A stretch of DNA of 64,000 nt from Desulfovibrio inopinatus DSM 10711. Lineage in GTDB: Bacteria; Desulfobacterota; Desulfovibrionia; Desulfovibrionales; Desulfovibrionaceae. A model generated the notes under the pieces. The model made no database searches. It worked only from the letters and a program-made list of their open reading frames with translations, and was not told the DNA's origin. This document shows positions 18,099 through 26,860 of this stretch, one piece after another. The first letter of the stretch is position 1; each line of letters begins with the position of its first letter. The DNA is taken from assembly GCF_000429305.1 (NCBI RefSeq), contig NZ_KE386879.1, forward strand, positions 62,001 to 126,000. Reading direction: 5' to 3'. The position numbers were made by a program, and so were the translations under genes.

Positions 18099-19154
18099 TT
18101 AGTTTTGTTCAGCTGCAAGGCGCTTGAGTTCTCGACCCTTCAAAAGTCCAAAGCACCCGGCAAGCATCATATCTCCACCAGGGCTGGGAAAGGAAACATG
18201 GTATCCCATGAGTTGTTCACGCTTGGGACCGATGACATGAATATCATCGAATCCGCCTGCATCAGACGGAGGCGGCAAGCACAAACATCCATGTCCATAG
18301 CTATCAAAGACTTCTTCACATGCCAGAGTACCGCGACGAAAACGGTCGATTTGCAACATAACATCACCAGGGTCGAGAACACCGGTATGATGTTCGTAAA
18401 CACCATAAATCCGACCAGCATACACCATGGCTGCGACAATATGGCTATTCCCCATATTGAGCACAAGAACGCCGTGATCCCGAGACGCTTCCTCGATTTC
18501 CGGAACAAACAAAGCTCCCAATATAGCCGCGGCACCTGTGTCAGCTGTCATACACGCCCCAGCCTGTTTTTCTATGGAACGCAACCGAGTAAACGTTTCG
18601 GGAGGCGTATCATAAATAAGCGACTCGGGGCGGCCATCGGCTTGTTCCAGAAGATGGCGCCAGAGTTCAAAGCGGCCCATTCTATTGCTGGACCCCGGAT
18701 GAAATCCGTGATCTTGAGCGGCAATGAGAAAATAAGACGGGTAGGGATGTCCTGACATCTTCAAAAATATATCCCAGAATGCAGGATCGAAATCGGATAA
18801 ATAGACGGGCATGAATCCATCTGGACAGCGCTCATCGAGCCGAATTCCCATTTCAAGAAGACTCTCCGGATTATCACTCAATGAATAGGCAGCATCACGC
18901 CGGGCAGAAACATCAAGCCCCATAGCGAGATGTGCCTTGATGCTACGATAAAATCCGCCGCCCATATTATTGCCATACAAATAAATCGGCATTTTCAACT
19001 GACCAAGCTCACGAATTCTGGCCGCAACCATTCTGGCTGGCGATTCGAGAATAAACTTCGGACAATTTTCCAATTCGCGATCGGGGTAATACAGTAACGC
19101 GTCCTGCGTTCCGCTACCGATATCGATGCACAAAGTGCCTGGGGTCATATTCAT
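18099..19154 (-). CDS. DUF1786 family protein (ASKHA-like fold)
   Basis: A 351-residue cytoplasmic protein that begins with the phosphate-1 motif CIDIGSGTQDALL, typical of DUF1786 proteins, which resemble the acetate/sugar kinase-Hsp70 fold. A second loop, LNMGNSHIVAAMVYAGRIYGVYEHHTG, fits the phosphate-2 region. DUF1786 proteins are often annotated as putative pyruvate formate-lyase activating enzyme relatives, but no radical SAM motif is present here. Its reaction is unknown; nucleotide binding is plausible from the fold. It lies 8 bp downstream of the M23 peptidase gene. Confidence 0.8.
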   Translation of the reverse strand: MNMTPGTLCIDIGSGTQDALLYYPDRELENCPKFILESPARMVAARIRELGQLKMPIYLYGNNMGGGFYRSIKAHLAMGLDVSARRDAAYSLSDNPESLLEMGIRLDERCPDGFMPVYLSDFDPAFWDIFLKMSGHPYPSYFLIAAQDHGFHPGSSNRMGRFELWRHLLEQADGRPESLIYDTPPETFTRLRSIEKQAGACMTADTGAAAILGALFVPEIEEASRDHGVLVLNMGNSHIVAAMVYAGRIYGVYEHHTGVLDPGDVMLQIDRFRRGTLACEEVFDSYGHGCLCLPPPSDAGGFDDIHVIGPKREQLMGYHVSFPSPGGDMMLAGCFGLLKGRELKRLAAEQN

Positions 19155-19162
19155 ACCGTCGC

Positions 19163-20602
19163 TTATAGGGCAGCTTTGGTTTGCTGACCAGAGTTGGGTT
19201 CCTTTTGGGTTGTCTCGCGTTTCGACATTTTCTGCACTTTCATTCGGGTGGACGTATCGGCTTTTGCCGTGCGTGTTGAGGAAGCGCGAGAAGAATTATC
19301 AAGCAAGCTCAAAAGAGGGTGAACCTTTTTCTTGAATGATGCCAACTCCCTCTTCGAGATCGGGTCGGCTGTCGTTTTCTTCAACTTTAACGCGTTGATT
19401 GCTTGGCCGTTTTTATAGAGGCGAAAATCGAGATGGGGACCTGTCGCCCATCCGGTGCTACCGACAAATCCGATAACTTGTCCTTGTTTGACTTTTTTCC
19501 CGACAGCGAGCCCTTTGGGAAAACGACTGAGATGGTTGTATTGTGTGGTATATACACTATTATGCCGTACGGTGACATAATAGCCATATCCTTTACCATA
19601 CGCTTTTTTTACGACAACTCCATCTCCGATGCTCCATACCGGTGTCCCCGTGGGAGCGGCATAGTCAACGCCAAGATGAGGGCGTTTTTTCTTGAATATG
19701 GGATGAAGGCGACTGTGGGTAAACCCAGAAGATATACGGGTAAAATCAAGTGGAGCTTTAAGAAACATTTTACGGCGTGCTTTGCCTAACGCATCATAAT
19801 AGCCGGCATTGCCTTTGCCGTCTTCATAATAAAAGCCTTCAAAAACTTCACCCTGGTTGGAAAATCGTGTCGCTAACACCCGGCCATATCCGACAAATTG
19901 TCCACCGCGGTAACGTTTCTCCACAACGGCTTCAAATGTATCACCCCGACGGATGTCTTTGCAGAAGTCGATATCATATGAAAAAACATTGGCGATTTTG
20001 ACGGCAAGTTTCGTGTTCTCACCAGAATCGTTCACCGCTTGGATAAGACTCGAACGAATACTGCCTGACACGCGTTCCGTGCGAACTTCACTTGGCTCTA
20101 TTTCAGTATCAACCTGATAGCCATCGTCGCCGAGAGCCACGATGAGGGTTTTTCCGGGACCAATCTCATACTCAAAGCGTGTAAGCGTGTCGCCTTCAGC
20201 TTCAATCGTATATTCTTTCCCGATACGGATTTGCGATAAGGGGTAAACCTTACGCGATTGAGCGGCAAGAGTGTGCAGCTGGGCTGCGTCGAGATAGCTG
20301 CCAAGCAGCTGGGCCGCAGTGTCTCCCGGTTTGACCACGCCGTTGAAGTTGACATGTTTGGGGACTTGCTCTTCTTCAGAAGGAGGGCAAGTGAACAGCT
20401 CACTGACCTCCGGTCCGTTTAGTTTCAGGACACACGTTGCAGGTTCCGACTCAACAAACCAACCGGCCTGATAAGCAGCAACGAGACCAACTCCCATAAA
20501 CGCGCATACAAGCAGTATACGGAGGAAAGGAGCACGACGAGGGGGCGCGCCAAAAAGTGGCCGACTCTTTGGCTTCATTCCAAATCCGAAGCGTGTTTTC
20601 AT
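19163..20602 (-). CDS. M23 family peptidoglycan metallopeptidase
   Basis: A 479-residue protein with an N-terminal membrane anchor (residues 25-48). A LysM/OapA-like middle region (KPGDTAAQLLGSYLDAAQL) is followed by a C-terminal lysostaphin-fold peptidase, HPIFKKKRPHLGVDYAAPTGTPV (H and D of HxxxD). The second metal motif reads GPHLDFRL, so HxH is HxD. Family members cut peptide cross-links in peptidoglycan in the periplasm. The hydrophilic lysine- and serine-rich tail (last 70 residues or so) is not part of the catalytic domain. It probably forms an operon with the DUF1786 gene, 8 bp apart. Confidence 0.9.
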   Translation of the reverse strand: MKTRFGFGMKPKSRPLFGAPPRRAPFLRILLVCAFMGVGLVAAYQAGWFVESEPATCVLKLNGPEVSELFTCPPSEEEQVPKHVNFNGVVKPGDTAAQLLGSYLDAAQLHTLAAQSRKVYPLSQIRIGKEYTIEAEGDTLTRFEYEIGPGKTLIVALGDDGYQVDTEIEPSEVRTERVSGSIRSSLIQAVNDSGENTKLAVKIANVFSYDIDFCKDIRRGDTFEAVVEKRYRGGQFVGYGRVLATRFSNQGEVFEGFYYEDGKGNAGYYDALGKARRKMFLKAPLDFTRISSGFTHSRLHPIFKKKRPHLGVDYAAPTGTPVWSIGDGVVVKKAYGKGYGYYVTVRHNSVYTTQYNHLSRFPKGLAVGKKVKQGQVIGFVGSTGWATGPHLDFRLYKNGQAINALKLKKTTADPISKRELASFKKKVHPLLSLLDNSSRASSTRTAKADTSTRMKVQKMSKRETTQKEPNSGQQTKAAL

Positions 20603-20775
20603 AAGGAATCAGGGGGTTGAGGTTTGAGAGAACCCTAAAACGAGCTCTTATGAATTGTAAAGCCCTCTCAGCCCTGTTTTTGGTGTTTCCATCGTGAACA
20701 CGCGGAGCTCAATGTTTCACAAGACGATCCTCGCGATTGGTCCGCAGACAAGAAACATAATAATGGTTATGTTTC

Positions 20776-21414
20776 TCATCGTAGAAATAAGGCATCGGCT
20801 GCGGTTTTTTCATTTTGCTGGTTTGTCCAGATATCATACAGTTTTTCGAGGACAAACCCCGAAGAGGAAAGAAACAACTCGATTTCTTCGAATAGTGGTT
20901 GTCCTTCATACAGTGGGATAAAGGCAACTTCGACAAGGATAGCACGGCATCGAGCGAGTGTTTGGGGCATTCCGCGCAACGCCTCAAGCTCGTACCCTTG
21001 AAGATCGAGTTTGACGACATCGGCGCCGTCGGGAAGAACTTCATCAAGAGAAACAACCTGGATAGGAATAACATCCGATAATGTCAAAACCTGATCAGCA
21101 TATTTCTCTTGAATTCCGGAAGGGGGAAGAATCGAGGAGAGCGTGGGCCTGTTCAACTTATTGATGGTTGTGGGGAACGACGAGGCTCCAAGACCGTATT
21201 GATGTACAGTGACCGATTGTGCCGGAAAACGTTTTGAGAGCTTGCTCGCAAGGTCGGGGAGTGGTTCAAAAGCGTGAATATGGGCTTCTGGAAAAAGGTC
21301 AAGAAACGTTTGTGTTCGTCGACCTTTGTTGGCGCCTCCGTCGACAATGACGGGATGTACATGAGAGACATGTTTGGCAATCGTTTGATACGCGAAGAGA
21401 GTCGGTTCTGGCAT
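20776..21414 (-). CDS. FkbM family methyltransferase
   Basis: A 212-residue SAM-dependent methyltransferase. The glycine-rich SAM site is VIVDGGANKGRRTQTFL, the acidic motif is HAFEPLPDLA, and the FkbM C-terminal signature KLDLQGYELEALRGM is present. Such enzymes O-methylate sugars or other surface or secondary-metabolite hydroxyls. It is a single gene, divergent from the AraC regulator with only 57 bp between starts, so the two may share a control region. Confidence 0.88.
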   Translation of the reverse strand: MPEPTLFAYQTIAKHVSHVHPVIVDGGANKGRRTQTFLDLFPEAHIHAFEPLPDLASKLSKRFPAQSVTVHQYGLGASSFPTTINKLNRPTLSSILPPSGIQEKYADQVLTLSDVIPIQVVSLDEVLPDGADVVKLDLQGYELEALRGMPQTLARCRAILVEVAFIPLYEGQPLFEEIELFLSSSGFVLEKLYDIWTNQQNEKTAADALFLR

Positions 21415-21471
21415 AGAGCGTTATTCCTGTGCAAAGTCAGATGATGTAAACACGCGATGCGGTAGAAAACC

Positions 21472-22323
21472 ATGGAGAGAAACGTGATCGGGGTCAAGGA
21501 ATGGGCGAACTTTTTTACACCTGAAGGACTCGATGGCGTGGAGTGCCTTCGCGCTCACTTTATGCGACGGCGGTTTCAGGTGCATGCGCATGATGGTTAC
21601 GCAGTGGGAGTGATCACTTCTGGTGCTCTCGGGTTTGAATATCGTGGAGAACGGCTTGTTGCCACAACTGGGATCGTCAATACCGTTGTGCCAGGGGAAC
21701 CGCATACCGGCGAAGCAGCAGGAGAAGTTGGCTGGAGTTACCGTATGCTCTACCTTGATGCAGCCCTGGTGCGGTCCATGCTCCAGGAAGCCGACGTCAA
21801 GTCTGGAGATATCATTTTTACTCCGGGTATTGTCCACGATGCATCACTCGCTGCACGCATAGCAACGGCGCACCGTCTTCTTGAAGAGGGACAACTATCT
21901 GTTCTCGCACGACAAAGCCTCATGCGTTCATTGGTTGTTGCCTGGATGATTCGACATGGTCGGGAAACACGCCCGGGCCGTACACTTTCTTTCGATCCGA
22001 CCCAGGCGCTCCATCGTGTTCGTCAAAAATTGGAAGACGAGTACGCAGAAGATGTGTCTTTGGAAGAGCTTGCCGATTTGGCTGGTTTGAGCCCTTGGCA
22101 TCTCAACCGGGCCTTTCGTCAAGTATACGGTTTACCACCACATCGCTACCAGACCATGATCCGGGTTCGGCAGGCAAAATCTTTATTGTTATCGGGAGCA
22201 CGAGTTGTCGATGCCGCATTGGAAACTGGATTTTACGACCAAAGCCATTTGACCAGACACTTTACCCCCCAGATTGGAGTTTCTCCAGGCCTCTACCGCA
22301 AAAGCGTACAAGAGAAACGCTGA
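21472..22323 (+). CDS. AraC family transcriptional regulator
   Basis: A 283-residue regulator. Residues 1-165 form a cupin-type AraC ligand domain (HAHDGYAVGVITSGALGFEYRG, VVPGEPHTGEA). The C-terminal 100 residues hold the double helix-turn-helix (EDVSLEELADLAGLSPWHLNRAFRQ and VVDAALETGFYDQSHLTRHFT). It is followed 53 bp later by an EamA-family exporter gene, a common pairing in which the regulator turns on a metabolite exporter. The ligand is unknown. Confidence 0.92.
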   Translation: MERNVIGVKEWANFFTPEGLDGVECLRAHFMRRRFQVHAHDGYAVGVITSGALGFEYRGERLVATTGIVNTVVPGEPHTGEAAGEVGWSYRMLYLDAALVRSMLQEADVKSGDIIFTPGIVHDASLAARIATAHRLLEEGQLSVLARQSLMRSLVVAWMIRHGRETRPGRTLSFDPTQALHRVRQKLEDEYAEDVSLEELADLAGLSPWHLNRAFRQVYGLPPHRYQTMIRVRQAKSLLLSGARVVDAALETGFYDQSHLTRHFTPQIGVSPGLYRKSVQEKR

Positions 22324-22376
22324 TATCCGCGTTATCTCCTCTGCATCATTGCATTTGCAGAGAAAAGGAGAAACGC

Positions 22377-23357
22377 ATGGATACTGTCTCACGAATTAAA
22401 GCCTACGCGTGCCTGACGACGGCCATGGTAATGGTGGGGTCGTCTGTTGTTGTTGCCAGGCATCTTGTGATGAATATGCCGGTTTTTTGGGCTCTTGGCC
22501 TTCGATTTGCCATTGCGCTTGTCACGATGTTGCCGGTTCTTCTCCGTCTTATCCCCAAAGTACGAAGTCATGGTCGAGACCTGATCGTACTTTTGTGCCA
22601 AGCAATTTTTGGAGCTGTTCTGTTCAATATTTTCATGCTCTATGGTCTGAAAACGGAAACCGCGGTCATTGGTGGCATTATGGCGGGAACAACGCCGCTC
22701 GTCATGGCGTGTGTTGCGACGATTTTCTATGGAGAGCATTTAAATCGCATGGCGAAATTGGGCATCCTGTTCAGCGGATTGGGTATTGTTCTTGCTAATT
22801 CCGGTACCTTGTTTGTCCAAGGAGGCGATGTCGGATCCTTGCGCGGAATAATTTGTATCATTTTGGCATACGTGAGTGAGGCAGTCTTTTTACTTATGCG
22901 AAAATCGGTGAGCTCGGCTATCAGTGATATGGAAGCATCCGCTGTCATTACCCTCGCCGGGGCAATTTTTTTTGTGCCTACCGCGTTCGTGATATCTCCG
23001 GAATTTCATGTATCCAGCCTCAGTATCGCTCAGTGGGGCATACTGACTTATTATGGACTGATTGTGACCGTCGCGGCTTATTGGTTTTGGTTCCGTGGCG
23101 TTTCTGGAGTGCCTGCCAGTGAAGCAGGAGCTTTTGTTGGGGTAATGCCGGCATCGGGAGTCATCATTTCAGCGCTCTTTCTTCATGAAACAATTCGTGC
23201 TTCCCATGTGGCAGGATGTCTTTTGGTTGCAGTGGGCATTGTCTTCGCAGCTGGACCAACATGGCAAGTGCCTCGCTGGATGCGCCGCGGAGTTCGGGAA
23301 CCGCTGGTCGTTTCAGAAATTCCTGGCCATGAGGGCATGAGACGCCGGCATCATTGA
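22377..23357 (+). CDS. EamA/DMT-superfamily transporter
   Basis: A 326-residue membrane protein with about ten hydrophobic helices in two EamA repeats. The first ends in AVIGGIMAGTTPLVMACVATIFYGEHL and the second in VPASEAGAFVGVMPASGVIISALFLHE. Both carry the typical P-loop/E signature at the end of the repeat. Family members export amino acids, nucleotides or other metabolites. ATG 22377 is chosen because AAAAGGAG lies 7 nt upstream; the frame is open further upstream but overlaps the AraC gene. Confidence 0.92.
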   Translation: MDTVSRIKAYACLTTAMVMVGSSVVVARHLVMNMPVFWALGLRFAIALVTMLPVLLRLIPKVRSHGRDLIVLLCQAIFGAVLFNIFMLYGLKTETAVIGGIMAGTTPLVMACVATIFYGEHLNRMAKLGILFSGLGIVLANSGTLFVQGGDVGSLRGIICIILAYVSEAVFLLMRKSVSSAISDMEASAVITLAGAIFFVPTAFVISPEFHVSSLSIAQWGILTYYGLIVTVAAYWFWFRGVSGVPASEAGAFVGVMPASGVIISALFLHETIRASHVAGCLLVAVGIVFAAGPTWQVPRWMRRGVREPLVVSEIPGHEGMRRRHH

Positions 23358-24787
23358 ATCTCTCGACCGGAAATCGGCAAAGTAACAAGGAATACGCACG
23401 CCTTTTCATTCCGATCAAATGTTAAAGACCCACCCATGTTTTTCAGCATGCGATAGCAAAAGGGGAGACCGACATTGGTTTCGGTCTCCTCAAAAGGTAA
23501 AAAGAGAAGTTCCGGGTCGGAAATAACGTGAGAAGGATGAAAGACAATTTCGAGATTAACAAATTGGTCCCGTTCAAATGTTGTTATTACGAGCGTGTTC
23601 TCCGTGTCGATATTGCCGGATACATTCCGCATAAGGTTGATGACAACTTGTCCGAGCATCTCTCGGTCACAACGGATCTGACTTATCAACCGATCGAATT
23701 TAACTTTGGGTATGATATTGCGAGCAAGGAGTTCCGGTTCCAGAAGATCCAGGGCCGATTCCACGATATCATTTATAGAGCAATCTTCGCGTTCCAACTT
23801 CACAGGGTGAAGATACGTTCGAATGCGATCAAGCGTTTTTTCAAGACGGGTGGCTTCGCTCAGGATAATCTCAGTTTCGGCAATATCTGGATATTTCTGA
23901 CGCATTCGGCGAGAGAATCCTCCAATTGAGATAAGAGGATTGCGGATTTCGTGAGCGACTTCGGCAGAGATGGCTCCCAATGTTTTAAGTTTTTCTTTCT
24001 GAACAACAAATTTTTCCAGCATCATGCGTTCTGAAATATCCATGACCAAACTTTCCATATACGTAACAGATTGTCCGGGAACGCAATCTTGAGCGGGAAT
24101 CGTTTTGAGAATGCCATGGATAACGGCCCCATCTTTGTGAATAAGCCGAAATTCTTCGGATAACGGACGATCGCATTTTCGAAATGTAGCGGTGAAGGCA
24201 TTGCGAATGCGCTCACGATCAGCGTCGTGAATACGTCCTAAAAACCAATTTGGCGTACTCAGTGCTTCCGATTGCGTGAATCCGAGCATGGCTTCACAAA
24301 ATTTGTTGATAAATCCAAGATTAAAATCATGGTGCAGCATGAAGATAAGAACTGGAATATGCTGTACAAGATTTGTGTAGCGTTTTTCGGCACGTTCAAT
24401 TTTTTCTTTCAATGTGCGATGTTCAAGTGCGCTTTGCAGTGCATGGTTCAACAGTTCAAAATTATCCAACGGTTTCGTTAAATAATCGAATGCGCCATAT
24501 TTAAAGGCACGCACAGCATCTGAAAGATCACGTTTCCCTGTCATAACGATGACAGGGATCTCGGGGTGGGTATCGGCTTTAACACGAAGAAATTCGAGAC
24601 CATCCATGACCGGCATAACAAGATCAAGAATGATAGCATCCGGATCCTGCGTGTTGACCACGTTCAGTCCTTCTCTGCCGTTACGCGCCTCAATGACCTG
24701 GAATTCATTATCTTCAAGCCAGAGACCAAAACTGGCAAGGACGGTATCGTCATCGTCGATAACGAGTATTTTCGGTGGTATATTCAT
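23351..24787 (-). CDS. Response regulator-PAS-histidine kinase hybrid with degenerate ATP site
   Basis: A protein of about 478 residues with domains in the order receiver (1-122, phosphoacceptor D55 in LDLVMP), PAS (about 135-255), dimerisation domain with H279 in VAHEIRNP, and an HATPase-like domain. The N box reads NLMRN. The canonical G1 box DxGxG is replaced by a FHPSH-containing segment, while an F-box-like LPFEET and a weak G2 segment NVGLPFC remain. It may be a poor or inactive kinase that works as a phosphatase or scaffold. ATG 24787 starts just before the receiver domain. Its last 7 bp overlap the end of the convergent transporter gene. Confidence 0.88.
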   Translation of the reverse strand: MNIPPKILVIDDDDTVLASFGLWLEDNEFQVIEARNGREGLNVVNTQDPDAIILDLVMPVMDGLEFLRVKADTHPEIPVIVMTGKRDLSDAVRAFKYGAFDYLTKPLDNFELLNHALQSALEHRTLKEKIERAEKRYTNLVQHIPVLIFMLHHDFNLGFINKFCEAMLGFTQSEALSTPNWFLGRIHDADRERIRNAFTATFRKCDRPLSEEFRLIHKDGAVIHGILKTIPAQDCVPGQSVTYMESLVMDISERMMLEKFVVQKEKLKTLGAISAEVAHEIRNPLISIGGFSRRMRQKYPDIAETEIILSEATRLEKTLDRIRTYLHPVKLEREDCSINDIVESALDLLEPELLARNIIPKVKFDRLISQIRCDREMLGQVVINLMRNVSGNIDTENTLVITTFERDQFVNLEIVFHPSHVISDPELLFLPFEETETNVGLPFCYRMLKNMGGSLTFDRNEKACVFLVTLPISGREIQ

Positions 24788-25032
24788 GGGTGCTTTATTT
24801 CTCCAGGTGTAACTCAACAAAGAAACTTCAATTATCGACAAAATACATGGATCGTTGTTTGTGGTAAAGTCTCGTTGTAAGATTAAAGTTTCATAAACAA
24901 AATTTTTGAAAATTATTTCGTATTTCTTTTTCTTTTGAAAAGTGCATGAAAAAAGTTAAAAAAGTCTATTGTCAGAATGCTTTTTAAGCGTATGCATCGA
25001 TTTTTCCATGAGAAAACACGGAGGAAAACCTT

Positions 25033-25695
25033 ATGACTTCGGACGTCCAAATTCAATCCTCTCCTATGCCACGTATTGGTGATCTCGCTCCGCAATTCGC
25101 TGCGGAGACAACGCAAGGGCTTTTGCACCTTGAAGATTTTAAGGGAACATGGGTTGTGATGTTTTCTCATCCAGCTGACTTTACTCCAGTTTGTACGACG
25201 GAGTTCATTGCATTTGCCAAAGCACACAGTCAATTCCAGAAAATGGGATGCGAACTGCTGGGATTATCCATTGATAGCATATTTTCTCACATCGCCTGGA
25301 CCAAGAACATTGAAAAAACTTTTGGGCAAAAAATCACATTTCCAATTATTGCGGACCAGGCACGTAGTGTGGCCATGCTTTATGGAATGATTATGCCAGG
25401 GGAAAGTAAAACCGAAACCTCACGATGTGTTTTTGTTATAGATGATAAGCAGGTCATTCGAGCGATTATCTATTATCCCTTAACAACGGGACGGAATGTG
25501 GATGAAATTCTTCGATTAGTCACGGCGCTGAAAACAACGGATGAACATGGTGTCGCGACTCCTGCCAACTGGAAACCCGGCGATGAGGTTATTGTCCCTC
25601 CGCCTCGAACCCAAGACGCCGCTGACGACCAGCTTGGAAATACGGACACGCAGTGCCTGGACTGGTACTTCTGTAAGAAAACATTGAAGTCATAA
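25033..25695 (+). CDS. Peroxiredoxin (Prx6/AhpC-TSA family)
   Basis: A 220-residue thiol peroxidase. The peroxidatic cysteine is in ADFTPVCTTEF, with the conserved Pro, Thr and Arg (TSRCVFVID) of the active site. The C-terminal arm (NWKPGDEVIVPPP) marks the Prx6-type long form. Two further cysteines sit near the end (QCLDWYFCKK), suitable as resolving residues, so a 2-Cys mechanism is possible. It reduces H2O2 and organic peroxides in the cytoplasm. Single gene with its own AT-rich upstream region. Confidence 0.93.
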   Translation: MTSDVQIQSSPMPRIGDLAPQFAAETTQGLLHLEDFKGTWVVMFSHPADFTPVCTTEFIAFAKAHSQFQKMGCELLGLSIDSIFSHIAWTKNIEKTFGQKITFPIIADQARSVAMLYGMIMPGESKTETSRCVFVIDDKQVIRAIIYYPLTTGRNVDEILRLVTALKTTDEHGVATPANWKPGDEVIVPPPRTQDAADDQLGNTDTQCLDWYFCKKTLKS

Positions 25696-25822
25696 ATAGG
25701 GCGCTGTCCCATACACGAAGCGTCCATGCTATCTGAACGATAGAGAGGATCTATAGGATTTTACGCTCGCATACGCCATGTTGCGCGCTATACCCACGGG
25801 CATTGGAGGAGAATTCAAAGAA

Positions 25823-26062
25823 ATGGCATGTATAAAGCCTGATGGAACACTGACGGTTCTTGCTCGCGATCTCCTTGAAGCGGCACGCAGGGAAACTGAT
25901 GAAAATCGTTTGGTTCAAGATTTATCTTTACCGTTGTATCGCATACGTTCCGTTATCCGGGAAATGTCCGGATATGGATATTTGGATTCTACGCAACACG
26001 GCATCATTTTGACGGATACGGGTCTGGAAAAACTCGAATTCACCAACGCCCAGCAGCAGTAA
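25823..26062 (+). CDS. Small winged-helix-like protein
   Basis: A 79-residue protein from ATG 25823, preceded by GGAGGAG (25806-25812). A longer form from ATG 25778 has no ribosome binding site. The sequence LARDLLEAARRETDENRLVQDLSLPLYRIRSVIREMSGYGYLDSTQHGIILTDTGLEKL fits a winged helix-turn-helix: helices, then a wing that ends in the ILTDTG(L/R)E motif often seen in MarR- or PadR-like small regulators. DNA binding is inferred; the target is unknown. Confidence 0.65.
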   Translation: MACIKPDGTLTVLARDLLEAARRETDENRLVQDLSLPLYRIRSVIREMSGYGYLDSTQHGIILTDTGLEKLEFTNAQQQ

Positions 26063-26259
26063 GTCGACGCAGTCAAGGGGAGTTCTGAGTTTATGGAGAG
26101 CTGAAGGCTGTTTTTTGTGCTGGTCAACGCTTTACAGGGACGATATTGGGAATTACGTTCTTTTCCCGACAGATCATTATGCACGGCATTGCAATGATGT
26201 GCCGGTGTGGCTACTATCACAAGAACTCGGCCGGCCGGCCATTTTTTTGGAGCCAATTT

Positions 26260-26847
26260 GTGAGCATCCGGCATTTTTCAACTGCAATTCAGAAACGTTC
26301 CGACCCCGATGTTTGCGCCAGGTGTGCCTCTTTAGGCCCTACCTGCTGTCAACTTGTGCCGGGACAGGAAGAAGCCTGTTTCCCGGTCTCTACTTTGGAA
26401 CGTAACCGCATCGTAGACGTTGTGTCGCAACGTGGCGGCTTTACGCGCGAACGCAACTCTGCAGCATTCGTCAATAATATGGCGCGATTGTTTCCCGGTG
26501 AGCGGAAAGTCATTATGGCGCTTTTTCCTGCAGACCAATTTCACTTTCGGCTGTCTACACACGCTGATGGGAAATGTACATTTCTCGAATCGGCAGGATG
26601 CATGCTCCCGACCGAAGTTCGGCCATATTATTGCCGTATTTTTCCTCTTTGGGTCGTACGAGATATGCTCACCGTGTTTACGGCCTCGCAGTGCTTGGCA
26701 CAAAAAGAAGGGAGAACCGTACCTGGAGTGGTGCAAGCCATAGGGACGACTGAACAAACCGTGCGAAAACTCCACGGTAAATTGCGTCTGGCATGGGGAC
26801 TTCCACCAAGGGAAGGGATGGCCTTCGTTTCATCCGTCAAGGCGTAA
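26260..26847 (+). CDS. YkgJ-type cysteine cluster protein
   Basis: A 195-residue protein with the YkgJ/Fe-S oxidoreductase-like pattern CARCASLGPTCCQL near the N-terminus, then GKCTFLESAGCMLPTEVRPYYCRIFPLW in the middle. These eight or so cysteines probably bind zinc or an Fe-S cluster. GTG 26260 is chosen because GGAG (26249-26252) lies 7 nt before it. The frame is open upstream to 26146 with no better start. It ends 13 bp before the PBP1A gene and may be cotranscribed with it. Function of the family is unknown. Confidence 0.8.
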   Translation: MSIRHFSTAIQKRSDPDVCARCASLGPTCCQLVPGQEEACFPVSTLERNRIVDVVSQRGGFTRERNSAAFVNNMARLFPGERKVIMALFPADQFHFRLSTHADGKCTFLESAGCMLPTEVRPYYCRIFPLWVVRDMLTVFTASQCLAQKEGRTVPGVVQAIGTTEQTVRKLHGKLRLAWGLPPREGMAFVSSVKA

Positions 26848-26860
26848 AGGTATCGATTTC

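Noticed and set aside
22095-22376. Upstream extension of the EamA transporter gene
   Set aside because: It overlaps the AraC gene in another frame and reads as non-membrane sequence; ATG 22377 has a strong ribosome binding site.
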